Shown here: piece after piece, positions 5,189 through 11,566 of the stretch
Numbering within the stretch: the first letter of the stretch is position 1
Layout: each line of letters opens with the position of its first letter
NCBI GenBank assembly: GCA_023453125.1
Contig: JAEXUB010000189.1
Coordinates: 1-11,566 of the forward strand
Source: Bacteroidota bacterium
GTDB lineage: Bacteria; Bacteroidota; Ignavibacteria; Ignavibacteriales; Melioribacteraceae
Direction: 5' to 3'
DNA: 11,566 bases
Notes under the pieces: generated by a model
Databases searched by the model: none
What the model was told of the DNA's origin: nothing
What the model saw: the letters and a program-made list of their open reading frames with translations, nothing else
Position numbers and translations under genes: made by a program

Positions 5189-5944
5189 TTATTCAAATCG
5201 GTAGGTTTTTTCGGTCCAGTATTCAACTACTTTCCCTTCAAGTTTTACAGGCTGCCATTTGGATTTATATGCAGCCTGCAGAACACGCGATAGGCATTCC
5301 GGGCTGCCGGTGGTGTTTTGCACAACCTTATGGTCTTTTACAAGTCCGTCCCTGCCAATCCTGACAGAAAGTTTAATAACCCCCTTAAAGCCGGATTCCC
5401 TTTCCGGAATTACCTCAAGAATCTGCCTCGGTGTAAAAGTAAGAAGAGCAGTGCCGTCCCCTGTTCCTCCCCCTCTGCCGCTTCCAATTCCGCTCCCTGA
5501 ACCGGTTCCTTTCCCCGTTCCGCTGCCGCCCCCTTCACCTGTTCCAAAACCTTCTCCCGGCTTAAGTCCGACATTTTTTAAAACTGTGTCAGAAGGAATA
5601 ATGGATTTATAACTAAAATCAACCTTAACCGGTTCTGCAGAGGGAAGAGGAATACCGCTCAATAATTCCTTAGCCGGGCCTTTTCCATCCGGGTCTATAC
5701 CGCCACCTCCGCCTCCGCCGCCGCCGCTTCTCGGAGTTACCTCATATCTGAAAGCGCTAATCTGAGTCAGGTCAATTTCTGCTGACCGGGAAGATAGAGA
5801 GCCTTCACGGAAAAAAAAATCATCCTTATCTCCACCGCTGAAGAGTGACGGGAAAACAATAATAATGAGGTGTGCCAGAAGACTTGCGGCAAGTCCGATC
5901 TTAAGATTTTTTTCTATTGTATTTCTATTTTGCGTGTAATCCAC
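5189..5944 (-). CDS. TonB-like energy transducer with glycine-rich linker
   Basis: About 251 residues from a GTG at 5944. A single N-terminal membrane anchor (about residues 15-35, LKIGLAASLLAHLIIIVFPS), a low-complexity periplasmic linker, and a C-terminal TonB domain (about 171-251) containing GVIKLSVRIGRDG and SKWQPVKLEGKVV, matching the family's G-V-l-v-id-dG and w-f-Pa-x-G-k patterns. TonB passes proton-motive energy from ExbB/ExbD to outer-membrane receptors; no exbB/exbD is present here. The linker is unusual: nine consecutive glycines (74-82) and a Gly/Ser/Thr-rich stretch (130-164) instead of the usual proline/lysine-rich rod. The frame is open up to 6067, but only the region from about 5950 codes for a plausible anchor, and GTG 5944 (with GGA 6 bases upstream) or TTG 5950 are the credible starts. 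Both overlap the end of the upstream gene by about 20 bases, implying coupled translation. Confidence 0.85.
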   Translation of the reverse strand: MDYTQNRNTIEKNLKIGLAASLLAHLIIIVFPSLFSGGDKDDFFFREGSLSSRSAEIDLTQISAFRYEVTPRSGGGGGGGGGIDPDGKGPAKELLSGIPLPSAEPVKVDFSYKSIIPSDTVLKNVGLKPGEGFGTGEGGGSGTGKGTGSGSGIGSGRGGGTGDGTALLTFTPRQILEVIPERESGFKGVIKLSVRIGRDGLVKDHKVVQNTTGSPECLSRVLQAAYKSKWQPVKLEGKVVEYWTEKTYRFE

Positions 5945-7004
5945 TTTCAATCCGTTTGTGATATTTCTCAGGCATCCAGCCTCGTGGAAGCATATTTGAA
6001 ACACCCAGATTAGCCCAGTATCCGTAACAGACAAAGGGAAGATGATTATCTGCAATACCGTAAGCATCTATGGTAAACATTGCAAAGCGGCTCTTAACAA
6101 AAGAGAGCTGCATATTATTGTATCTGATTCGGAGAAAAGCATCGAATGAAATAACAGGATCGGACATAAACTGCTGGCCGTACATAATATCCTGCCAGGT
6201 CTTAACCTGCCTTAAAGGAGCCTGGCTCCTCTGATCGGTTGAAGGGGCTATATGGACAAGAAAATTTTCATCGGGAAGCCTATTGTTTCTCAGAGCCCAT
6301 AGAAAGTGAACAGGGCTACCCATAAACGCCTCTTCCCTGTTATCCTGCCAATCCTCAGCCTCATCTTTATCCTTAGGTGTAAGTTCTTCAAAACGGGAGA
6401 AGATTGAATATTCCTGATAGGAGGTGACTGGATTATATTTATACATTACTATTTCGCATATAACCTTATAGCCAAGAAATCTATTAATTACAGCAACCGG
6501 TTTTTCGGCCCAGGCAATTAATGTATCGCCGCTCATTTTAAAATTTATTAATTCTTTATTCTCAATTTCGCATTTATCAGCCGCTTCGAGAGTTCCCAGG
6601 AACTTGCGTGTAAATATTTTAAGATTATTTCTCCATTCGGAGCGGTCCTCCCCTTCAACTTCAACTGTTTTTACATCAAGCGGTTTCTGCATTAGTTTAA
6701 TATTGAAGTTATATTCCCCTCCTGCCTCAATTGTAATGTTTTCCTTTTTTACCGAATAACCGACCATAGAAACAATCAGTTCATAATTACCCGGTTTGGA
6801 TGTCTCAAGTCTAAATGAGCCATTAATTGATGCCGTTGTCCCGATGGTTGTTTCAGCAAAATAAACACTGGCTCCCGCAAGCGCCTCACCCGTCTCACCG
6901 TCGGTAACCTTTCCTTTTATAACAGAACTCTTATTCTGCGCCGAAATTGCGCAGAAGGTAAAGAACAGCAGAGCAGATAAGGCTAATCTAATATAATTCA
7001 TCAT
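5925..7004 (-). CDS. Secreted carboxypeptidase-regulatory-like domain protein
   Basis: A 359-residue exported protein. Residues 1-22 form a Sec signal peptide ending near AISAQ. Residues 28-105 are a CarboxypepD_reg-like beta-sandwich (IKGKVTDGETGEALAGASV, then GTTASINGSF and VSMVGYS), the same domain found at the N-terminus of many Bacteroidota TonB-dependent receptors. The remainder, from SEWRNNLKIFTRKFLG (122-137) through C145, RFLGYK (175-180) and the C-terminal LPRGWMPEKYH, is a conserved domain of unknown function common in Bacteroidota/Ignavibacteriota secreted proteins; no beta-barrel follows, so it is not itself a receptor. AAGGA sits 5 bases before the ATG at 7004 (a second ATG follows immediately). 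It starts 11 bases after the exonuclease stop and overlaps the TonB-like gene by about 20 bases. Confidence 0.85.
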   Translation of the reverse strand: MMNYIRLALSALLFFTFCAISAQNKSSVIKGKVTDGETGEALAGASVYFAETTIGTTASINGSFRLETSKPGNYELIVSMVGYSVKKENITIEAGGEYNFNIKLMQKPLDVKTVEVEGEDRSEWRNNLKIFTRKFLGTLEAADKCEIENKELINFKMSGDTLIAWAEKPVAVINRFLGYKVICEIVMYKYNPVTSYQEYSIFSRFEELTPKDKDEAEDWQDNREEAFMGSPVHFLWALRNNRLPDENFLVHIAPSTDQRSQAPLRQVKTWQDIMYGQQFMSDPVISFDAFLRIRYNNMQLSFVKSRFAMFTIDAYGIADNHLPFVCYGYWANLGVSNMLPRGWMPEKYHKRIESGLHAK

Positions 7005-7015
7005 AATCCTTAATG

Positions 7016-7708
7016 TTAACTATGGAAATTAAGATAATCGCGCCAGATTTTATAAAGTTGAAATGTAGCCCTTATATCGCCGGCACAGTAAATGGCAATA
7101 TCCTCAATTCTACCGGCGGAATAAAGCTCCTTTATCTCCATTCCCGTCACCCCCTTTCCTTTAGGGGATTCTATTCCGAATGACCGGCAATAGAAATCGA
7201 GATTGAATTTCTTAATCTGTCCGTAAAAAGTTAATTGTTCCAGAAGGTCAATATGGCGCGAAGTATCGTACCTGTTTCCGGTAAAATTGATTGTGGGCTT
7301 AATCCTGTTGACTGCGGAACGGAGCATCAGAAAGGGAATGTCGAAATTTCTTCCGTTAAAAGTAATAACTGTATCAAATTTTTTAGCAAGGGACCAAAAA
7401 TGTTCCAGCATTTCATTTTCCGGCATCCCCCTGTACTTTATCTTTTTTTCCTTGTTTTCCCATTCTTTTGGAACGGCGCTTTCGAAAAGGATATAAGAAT
7501 TTTCTGTTTCTGCATTCAGCATTCCAATTGCAATTACTTTTGCGGTAAATGGATATAGGCTCAAATACCTTATTGCTTCTTCCCTTTTCTCTTCTCTAAG
7601 GGAAGGATCCTGTTCCTGTTCCGCGCTTCTCAGAATATATTCCTGCTGCGATTCGCTAAGGCATTCTAAGCCGTAGGCGGTTGTTTCAATATCGAGAACA
7701 GTTTTCAT
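7016..7708 (-). CDS. PolB-related 3'-5' exonuclease (DnaQ/RNase H fold)
   Basis: A 230-residue stand-alone DEDD-type nuclease related to the proofreading domain of family B DNA polymerases (DNA_pol_B_exo2 / RNase_H_2 type). Exo I is LDIETT with D6 and E8; Exo II is TFNGRNFDIP (116-125) with D123; Exo III is YCAGDIRAT (207-215), giving the YxxxD pattern with D211. RHIDLLEQL (151-159) is a further family motif. All four metal-binding acidic residues are therefore present and the enzyme should be active on nucleic-acid 3' ends; substrate is unknown. GAGGGG lies 6 bases before the ATG at 7708. It heads an operon with two envelope-protein genes, with which no functional link is apparent. Confidence 0.88.
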   Translation of the reverse strand: MKTVLDIETTAYGLECLSESQQEYILRSAEQEQDPSLREEKREEAIRYLSLYPFTAKVIAIGMLNAETENSYILFESAVPKEWENKEKKIKYRGMPENEMLEHFWSLAKKFDTVITFNGRNFDIPFLMLRSAVNRIKPTINFTGNRYDTSRHIDLLEQLTFYGQIKKFNLDFYCRSFGIESPKGKGVTGMEIKELYSAGRIEDIAIYCAGDIRATFQLYKIWRDYLNFHS

Positions 7709-7747
7709 GGCTATCCCCTCTTCCTGATTAAATATACGTAAAAACGA

Positions 7748-7755
7748 ATTATAAT
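7748..7755. promoter_or_regulatory. Palindromic -10-like element in the divergent spacer
   Basis: ATTATAAT provides a perfect TATAAT on the minus strand (7753-7748), which would start the exonuclease transcript about 33 bases before its ATG. The complementary plus-strand TATAAT (7750-7755) is also present. No good -35 is found 16-18 bases away on either strand, so this is only a candidate for the exonuclease operon promoter. Confidence 0.3.
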
Positions 7756-7791
7756 TCAGTGTAATTTTTTATCCCCTTAGCCCCCGGCATA

Positions 7792-7820
7792 TTGAAAAAT
7801 TACAGGCTTACCCGTATTTT
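7792..7820 (+). promoter_or_regulatory. Candidate promoter of the membrane acyltransferase
   Basis: TTGAAA (7792-7797) and TATTTT (7815-7820) have a 17-base spacer, with 5 of 6 and 4 of 6 consensus matches. Transcription would start near 7827, leaving about 20 bases before the ATG at 7847. Confidence 0.45.
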
Positions 7821-7846
7821 GCGCTTGCCTTTTTAAACGAGTGGAA

Positions 7847-8980
7847 ATGGAAGCCAAAAAACGTTTTACCTTTATTGACCTTCTCAAGGGGTGGGCCCTT
7901 CTTATTATGATTGAAGTCCACGTGGTAAATGCATTTATTATCCCCGAAATTACATACGCCCCCTGGTTTTCCATTGTAGATTTCATAAACGGGCTAGTAG
8001 CCCCCTCTTTTACTTTCATAAGCGGTTTTGCATTCATAATTTCTTCAAAGAACAGTCTTGAAGAATTACGAAGCTTCGGCAAAAAATTCTGGACCAAGCT
8101 GGGAAGAATTCTTCTCCTATTTGTTGTGGGATATTCGCTTCATATGCCCGAATTCTCACTCCAAAACATAATTAAAAACGCCTCCCCCGAAAGTCTTAAA
8201 CTTTGGGCCAATTCGGATGTACTGCAATGTATTGCACTTAGCCTTCTCATAATGTTTTTGAGCCGCCTGGCAATTAAATCCGATAAGGTTTATAACCGCT
8301 TTCTGCTGATTATGGCAATCGGCATTCCTCTTGCAAGCCCGTTAGTATGGAATATCGATTTTGCAGAATACCTTCCCCTTGCCGCAGCAGCTTATTTTAA
8401 TGAGGTTAACGGCTCATTCTTTCCAATATTTCCCTGGATGGGATTCCTCTTTGCCGGAGGATATGCCTGTACATTGTATATGAAATTCCGGGAGGAGGGA
8501 AAAGAAGAAGTATTCATTAATCGGGGAATGATATACGGCATTGCCGCCTTTGCAATCTCTACAATTGTAATAATTTTCCTGCGCCAGAATCCGGGATTCC
8601 AGGTTAAACCCAATCCCTTCTTTTTTATTCAAAGGCTCGGACTTGTATTTTTTGCATTAGGACTCTGCTGGAAGTATGTAAACCGTTTCGGCGAAAAGAG
8701 TTCTTTTGTAACTGTTGTAAGCAGGGAATCGCTATTGATTTATTTCCTGCATCTACAGGTAATTTACAGGAGAATCTGGAACGGGCAGAATCTCGAATCA
8801 CTTATAGGCCATTCATTCGGGATTCCTGAAGTAGTGTTCGCAACTCTGATTCTTGTAACAAGTATGATTGCGGTGGGAAAAATCTGGGGAAGCTTCAAGC
8901 AGCAGTTCCCTGCGCTGGCTTCCCTTGGAGTAAAACTTACAATTGGAATATCGATTTTAGTCTTTCTGATTATTACTTAG
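7847..8980 (+). CDS. DUF1624/HGSNAT-type membrane acyltransferase
   Basis: A 377-residue inner-membrane protein with about ten hydrophobic segments. The N-terminus, RFTFIDLLKGWALLIMIEVH (residues 6-25), has the pattern of the DUF1624/heparan-alpha-glucosaminide N-acetyltransferase catalytic family: D11, the KG turn, then H25 at the end of helix 1. GLVAPSFTFISGFAF (49-63) and the late motif RESLLIYFLHLQVIY (293-307, H302) are also typical of this family and of the related acyltransferase-3 and DUF418 groups. Such proteins move acetyl or acyl groups across the membrane onto sugars; the acceptor here is unknown. The start is uncertain between GTG 7841 and ATG 7847; ATG is preferred, but neither has a strong ribosome binding site. 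The last 24 bases overlap the 3' end of the convergent thioesterase gene, and no terminator is visible between them. Confidence 0.82.
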   Translation: MEAKKRFTFIDLLKGWALLIMIEVHVVNAFIIPEITYAPWFSIVDFINGLVAPSFTFISGFAFIISSKNSLEELRSFGKKFWTKLGRILLLFVVGYSLHMPEFSLQNIIKNASPESLKLWANSDVLQCIALSLLIMFLSRLAIKSDKVYNRFLLIMAIGIPLASPLVWNIDFAEYLPLAAAAYFNEVNGSFFPIFPWMGFLFAGGYACTLYMKFREEGKEEVFINRGMIYGIAAFAISTIVIIFLRQNPGFQVKPNPFFFIQRLGLVFFALGLCWKYVNRFGEKSSFVTVVSRESLLIYFLHLQVIYRRIWNGQNLESLIGHSFGIPEVVFATLILVTSMIAVGKIWGSFKQQFPALASLGVKLTIGISILVFLIIT

Positions 8981-9418
8981 TATCTCTACCGACTTTTCGT
9001 ATTGTTTAACAGCCTCGTAGAATTCTTCCGGCAAGGGCAGTTTGGTTCTTGTCTTATGATTCAAATAGACAAACACCCCTCCGCCTACAGCGTGTATTCT
9101 TTTTGTCCTTTCGTTTTCTACAATATGCCTGAAACCAAAACTTGAGTTTTTGATAAATTCGACGCGGGTATAAACATTAAGTTCATCGTCAAATACAGCC
9201 GGCTCCATATAATCGCACTCATTGTGAGCCATAAGAAAATTTGAGAACCTGTCTATCATTTGGGGCATATTGAAATTTTTCTGCAGATCCTGAAGATATT
9301 TTATCCTCGCATCTTCAAAATAACTAAAGTAAACTGCATTGTTGCATACGCCAAGCAGATCCACTTCGTGGAATTTAACCGTTTCTTTGATTGAGTGTTT
9401 ATAGTTTTCTATTTTCAT
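8957..9418 (-). CDS. Hotdog-fold acyl-CoA thioesterase (YbgC/4HBT-like)
   Basis: A 153-residue hotdog protein of the 4-hydroxybenzoyl-CoA/YbgC thioesterase type, which hydrolyses acyl-CoA or acyl-ACP thioesters. The segment FHEVDLLGVCNNAVYFSYFE (16-35), followed by DAR, matches the family's D-x-x-GvvnNaxYl-x-yfExaR pattern, with D20 at the catalytic aspartate position and E35/R38 on the long helix. Residues 80-100 (LNVYTRVEFIKNSSFGFRH) fit the central beta-strands. Length is slightly above the usual 130-145 owing to a polar C-terminal tail. AAGGA lies about 8 bases before the ATG at 9418; the start is 11 bases from the upstream aldolase stop, so it is the distal gene of the lnt-ltaE operon. 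Its 3' end overlaps the convergent acyltransferase gene by 24 bases. Confidence 0.87.
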   Translation of the reverse strand: MKIENYKHSIKETVKFHEVDLLGVCNNAVYFSYFEDARIKYLQDLQKNFNMPQMIDRFSNFLMAHNECDYMEPAVFDDELNVYTRVEFIKNSSFGFRHIVENERTKRIHAVGGGVFVYLNHKTRTKLPLPEEFYEAVKQYEKSVEILSNNQKD

Positions 9419-9429
9419 TCTTTTTCCTT

Positions 9430-10461
9430 TTATGCGAATACTTCTTTAAGAATGCCGCATGCTTTTTTAATTTCATCCATCGAAACATCCATATGCGTAA
9501 CTGCGCGCATCGAACCGATTGTACCTTCGGAAAGGAGAAGCCCTTTTACCTTTGTCTTTGCAAGCGCGTCTTCGAGGCTCATTGTTAGCGGCTTAAAAAT
9601 GAGAATATTCGTCTGAACTCTCTCCATATCAATTTCCAGGGACTGCAGGGATGAGATAGTCTCAGCAAGAATTTTTGCCTTTTCGTGGTCTTCGGCAAGA
9701 CGCGTTATATTATTCTTTAATGCATATAAACCGGCAGATGCAATAACGCCGACCTGGCGCATACCGCCTCCCCACGCCTTACGAACGCGGAAAGCCTGCT
9801 TAATAAAATCTCTGCTTCCGGCAATTACTGAGCCAATCGGAGCCCCCAATCCTTTTGAAAGACAGCAGGAAACCGAATCGAAATATTTTGCGTATTCATT
9901 TACCGGAATGCCCGATGCAACAGATGCGTTCCAGATTCTTGCGCCGTCAAGGTGCATTATAAGTCCCCTCTCCTTAGCAAGCTTACTTATTTCCTTAATA
10001 TTCTCAATCGGATTAATTGTACCGCCTGCCCGGTTATGCGTGTTTTCAATTTCAATTACTCGCGTACGAGCCATATAATATGCCGCTTCAGGACGGATAT
10101 AAGGCTTTATCTGTTCTGCGGTAAAAACTCCGCGCACGCCGTCAACAAGACTCATCTGAATTCCGCTTAGCCACGCGGGGGAGCCCGATTCGTACTGAAA
10201 TATATGGGCATCTTTTTCGCATATAACTTCATCTCCGGGACGTGTATGAACGTTGAGGCAGATCTGGTTTCCCATAACACCACTTGGTACATAGAGGGCA
10301 GCTTCCTTTCCTAAAAGTTCAGCCGCATATCTCTCAAGCTCATTGGCAGTTGGATCTTCTTTGTAAACATCGTCCCCCAATTCGGCCTCGTACATTGCCT
10401 TGCGCATTGCCTCGCTTGGACGGGTAATTGTATCGCTTCTTAAATCAATAAATTTTTCCAT
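9430..10461 (-). CDS. ltaE: Low-specificity L-threonine aldolase
   Basis: A 343-residue PLP enzyme of fold type I that cleaves L-threonine or L-allo-threonine to glycine and acetaldehyde in the cytosol. The N-terminus IDLRSDTITRPSEAMRKAM is the aldolase hallmark, followed by GDDVYKEDPTANELE (29-43), the PSGVMGNQ loop (59-66) and DAHI (84-87, with H85 expected to stack on PLP). HLDGARIWNA (170-179) holds the PLP-nitrogen aspartate D172 and substrate-binding R175. The Schiff-base lysine is K203 in CLSKGLGAPIGS, and the metal or tetramer loop GGGMRQVG follows at 231-238. Length matches the family and no motif is missing. Its ATG shares one base with the lnt stop codon (TAATG), indicating coupled translation. 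Stereospecificity cannot be read from the sequence. Confidence 0.94.
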   Translation of the reverse strand: MEKFIDLRSDTITRPSEAMRKAMYEAELGDDVYKEDPTANELERYAAELLGKEAALYVPSGVMGNQICLNVHTRPGDEVICEKDAHIFQYESGSPAWLSGIQMSLVDGVRGVFTAEQIKPYIRPEAAYYMARTRVIEIENTHNRAGGTINPIENIKEISKLAKERGLIMHLDGARIWNASVASGIPVNEYAKYFDSVSCCLSKGLGAPIGSVIAGSRDFIKQAFRVRKAWGGGMRQVGVIASAGLYALKNNITRLAEDHEKAKILAETISSLQSLEIDMERVQTNILIFKPLTMSLEDALAKTKVKGLLLSEGTIGSMRAVTHMDVSMDEIKKACGILKEVFA

Positions 10462-11566
10462 TATTCATCCAGTTTAATTCTTTTGAAAAAGTATTTATTA
10501 CTAAAAAAGATTAATATCATTCCAACTGAAATAATTGTAACCAGCAGAGGGATAATGAAAGGATAGCTGGTGTAAAATGTAAGTTTGTTATAAATTCCCG
10601 CTTCACCGACAAGAACTTCTTTTGTAAAAAGTCCGGTAGCGGCAACTGTTTTGCCTGTCGGGTCAATTATGCAGCTTATTCCCCCGTTGGCAGCTCTCAA
10701 CACGCTCCTCCTGTTTTCAACCGCCCTCAGAACACTAATTTCCTTATGCTGAAAGGGGCCGCTTGAATAGCCGTACCAGCTGTCATTTGTAACCACCGTC
10801 AGTAATTCGGCCCCTTTCTTAACAAATTCCGATACAAAATCGGGATAGATAGATTCAATACAGATTACCCCACCGATTTTGGTGGAATCGTTAAGAGTAA
10901 AAACTTTTTTCTCCTTTCCCACATTCCAGCTTGTAATTCCCACATTCCATTTAATCCAATCCCCCAGGAATGGAAATGTATCTATAAATGGAACCCTCTC
11001 GCCGAAAGGCACCAGCATTATTTTTCCGTATCGCTGAACCTGAAGCGTATTCGGTTTAAAAAGAAGAATAGAATTATATGTAGTATACAAAGTTTCGCTG
11101 TTAGTCACCCGCTTGGCATCATCGGGGGCTTTCGTCTTATCGAAGTAGAAAACCGCGTCCGGCATTCCGGTTAAAAGGTGTATTCTTCTCGAATCGACAA
11201 ACTCGTGTATTCTCTGCTCGCTGGCGGGATAATTTCCTGCAAGAAGGTAAACAGGCAATGCAGATTCCGGCCATACGATAAGCCTTGCCCCCCGGGCAAC
11301 CGCACTGTCGGACAATGAGAGATAGAGAGAAACCTGCTGGCTAAGGTTGCCCCCCTGCCATTTGCTCCAAGGATTTATATCGGGCTGAATAAGCCCTACT
11401 TTGATTTTTCTCTCCGGCTCAGAATATAATTTGACCTGAACCGCACCGTATATAACCGGGATTAAGACAACCAGAATAGCCGCGGCAAGCATCGGATTAA
11501 AATATTTTTTGCGGGCAAACATTTCCTTCAACGAAAGAAAGAAGAAGACGTTTGAAAAGAGTATTA
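10461..11566 (-). CDS. lnt: Apolipoprotein N-acyltransferase, C-terminal part (cut by edge)
   Basis: The reading frame stays open to the right edge, so the N-terminus (expected multi-helix membrane domain) lies outside the window. Lnt acylates the N-terminal cysteine of lipoproteins on the periplasmic side of the inner membrane. Visible parts are the last membrane helix before the enzyme domain (around 11495-11435, ending PVIYGAVQ), a complete nitrilase-type domain, and a C-terminal helix (PFIIPLLVTIISVGMILIFF). The catalytic triad is present: Glu in VWPESALP (codon 11267-11265), Lys in YGKIMLVPFGERVPF (11024-11022) and Cys in GVICIESIYPDF (10862-10860). A TTG at 11531 could look like a start, but hydrophobic in-frame codons (NVFFFLSLKEMF) continue upstream. 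The stop overlaps the threonine aldolase start by one base, making this the upstream gene of a three-gene operon. Confidence 0.93.
   Translation of the reverse strand, partial: ILFSNVFFFLSLKEMFARKKYFNPMLAAAILVVLIPVIYGAVQVKLYSEPERKIKVGLIQPDINPWSKWQGGNLSQQVSLYLSLSDSAVARGARLIVWPESALPVYLLAGNYPASEQRIHEFVDSRRIHLLTGMPDAVFYFDKTKAPDDAKRVTNSETLYTTYNSILLFKPNTLQVQRYGKIMLVPFGERVPFIDTFPFLGDWIKWNVGITSWNVGKEKKVFTLNDSTKIGGVICIESIYPDFVSEFVKKGAELLTVVTNDSWYGYSSGPFQHKEISVLRAVENRRSVLRAANGGISCIIDPTGKTVAATGLFTKEVLVGEAGIYNKLTFYTSYPFIIPLLVTIISVGMILIFFSNKYFFKRIKLDE

Noticed and set aside
5259..5612. A proline-rich 117-codon plus-strand frame (runs such as PSPVPPPLPLPIPLPEP)
   Set aside because: It is the antisense shadow of the glycine-rich linker of the TonB-like gene: Gly codons read backwards give Pro.
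5461..5720. Glycine codon repeats considered as a tandem DNA repeat or phase-variable tract
   Set aside because: Codons are mixed (GGC, GGA, GGT) with no uniform repeat unit long enough for slippage, so this is protein-level low complexity.
5945..6067. N-terminal extension of the TonB-like protein up to an ATG at 6067
   Set aside because: The extra 41 residues lie entirely within the upstream secreted-protein gene, contain no ribosome binding site, and would place a non-TonB segment before the membrane anchor.
11529..11531. TTG at 11531 as the start of a 356-residue lnt product
   Set aside because: The frame stays open and hydrophobic to the window edge, and a full Lnt needs its N-terminal membrane helices, so the gene is truncated by the window.
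1..11566. CRISPR array, tRNA, rRNA, insertion sequence ends, prophage or defence genes
   Set aside because: I looked for regularly spaced repeats, tRNA-like cloverleaf ends, transposase or integrase motifs and known defence domains and saw none.

Overview
The window looks like chromosomal DNA from the FCB group, most probably an Ignavibacteria/Melioribacter-like lineage. Three things point there: a secreted protein pairing a carboxypeptidase-type regulatory domain with a C-terminal domain common in Bacteroidota and Ignavibacteriota, Bacteroidota-style 6-bladed propeller proteins, and moderate-to-low GC. Strong Shine-Dalgarno sequences (AGGAGG, AGGTGG, GAGGGG) and an E. coli-like TTGACA-N17-TAAAAT promoter argue against core Bacteroidia, which rarely use them. 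The taxonomic call is inference from gene content only.

Layout. Positions 1-383 hold no recognisable gene but do hold a cluster of short inverted repeats. Positions 384-2573 (+) carry a tandem pair of secreted 6-bladed beta-propeller paralogs in notably AT-rich DNA. A small cytosolic protein of unknown function (2642-2935, +) follows, with its own promoter. From there to 7708 every gene is on the minus strand. In reading order these are: a PolB-like 3'-5' exonuclease, a secreted carboxypeptidase-regulatory-like protein and a TonB-like protein (7708 to 5189, one compact operon); an RsbRD_N-like protein and a small membrane protein (5098 to 4112, closed by an intrinsic terminator); and a THEP1-like P-loop NTPase with MobA (4047 to 2944). 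A DUF1624/HGSNAT-type membrane acyltransferase (7847-8980, +) is divergent from the exonuclease. It converges on, and overlaps, the last gene of a second minus-strand operon: lnt (cut by the right edge), L-threonine aldolase, then a hotdog thioesterase.

How the genes fit together. MobA attaches GMP to molybdopterin, and the NTPase touching it stop-to-start is a plausible stand-in for the accessory GTPase MobB. The TonB-like protein is translationally overlapped with a secreted protein whose N-terminal domain resembles that found on TonB-dependent receptors, suggesting a shared envelope role. The lnt-ltaE-thioesterase operon joins lipoprotein maturation to general metabolism, with overlaps or gaps of at most 11 nt. 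Most of the window is ordinary housekeeping and envelope content. I found no CRISPR array, tRNA, rRNA, transposase or defence cassette. The points most worth a second look are the propeller tandem with its composition break, the terminator jammed against the NTPase ribosome binding site, the glycine-rich TonB linker, and the uncharacterised RsbRD_N-like/membrane protein pair.
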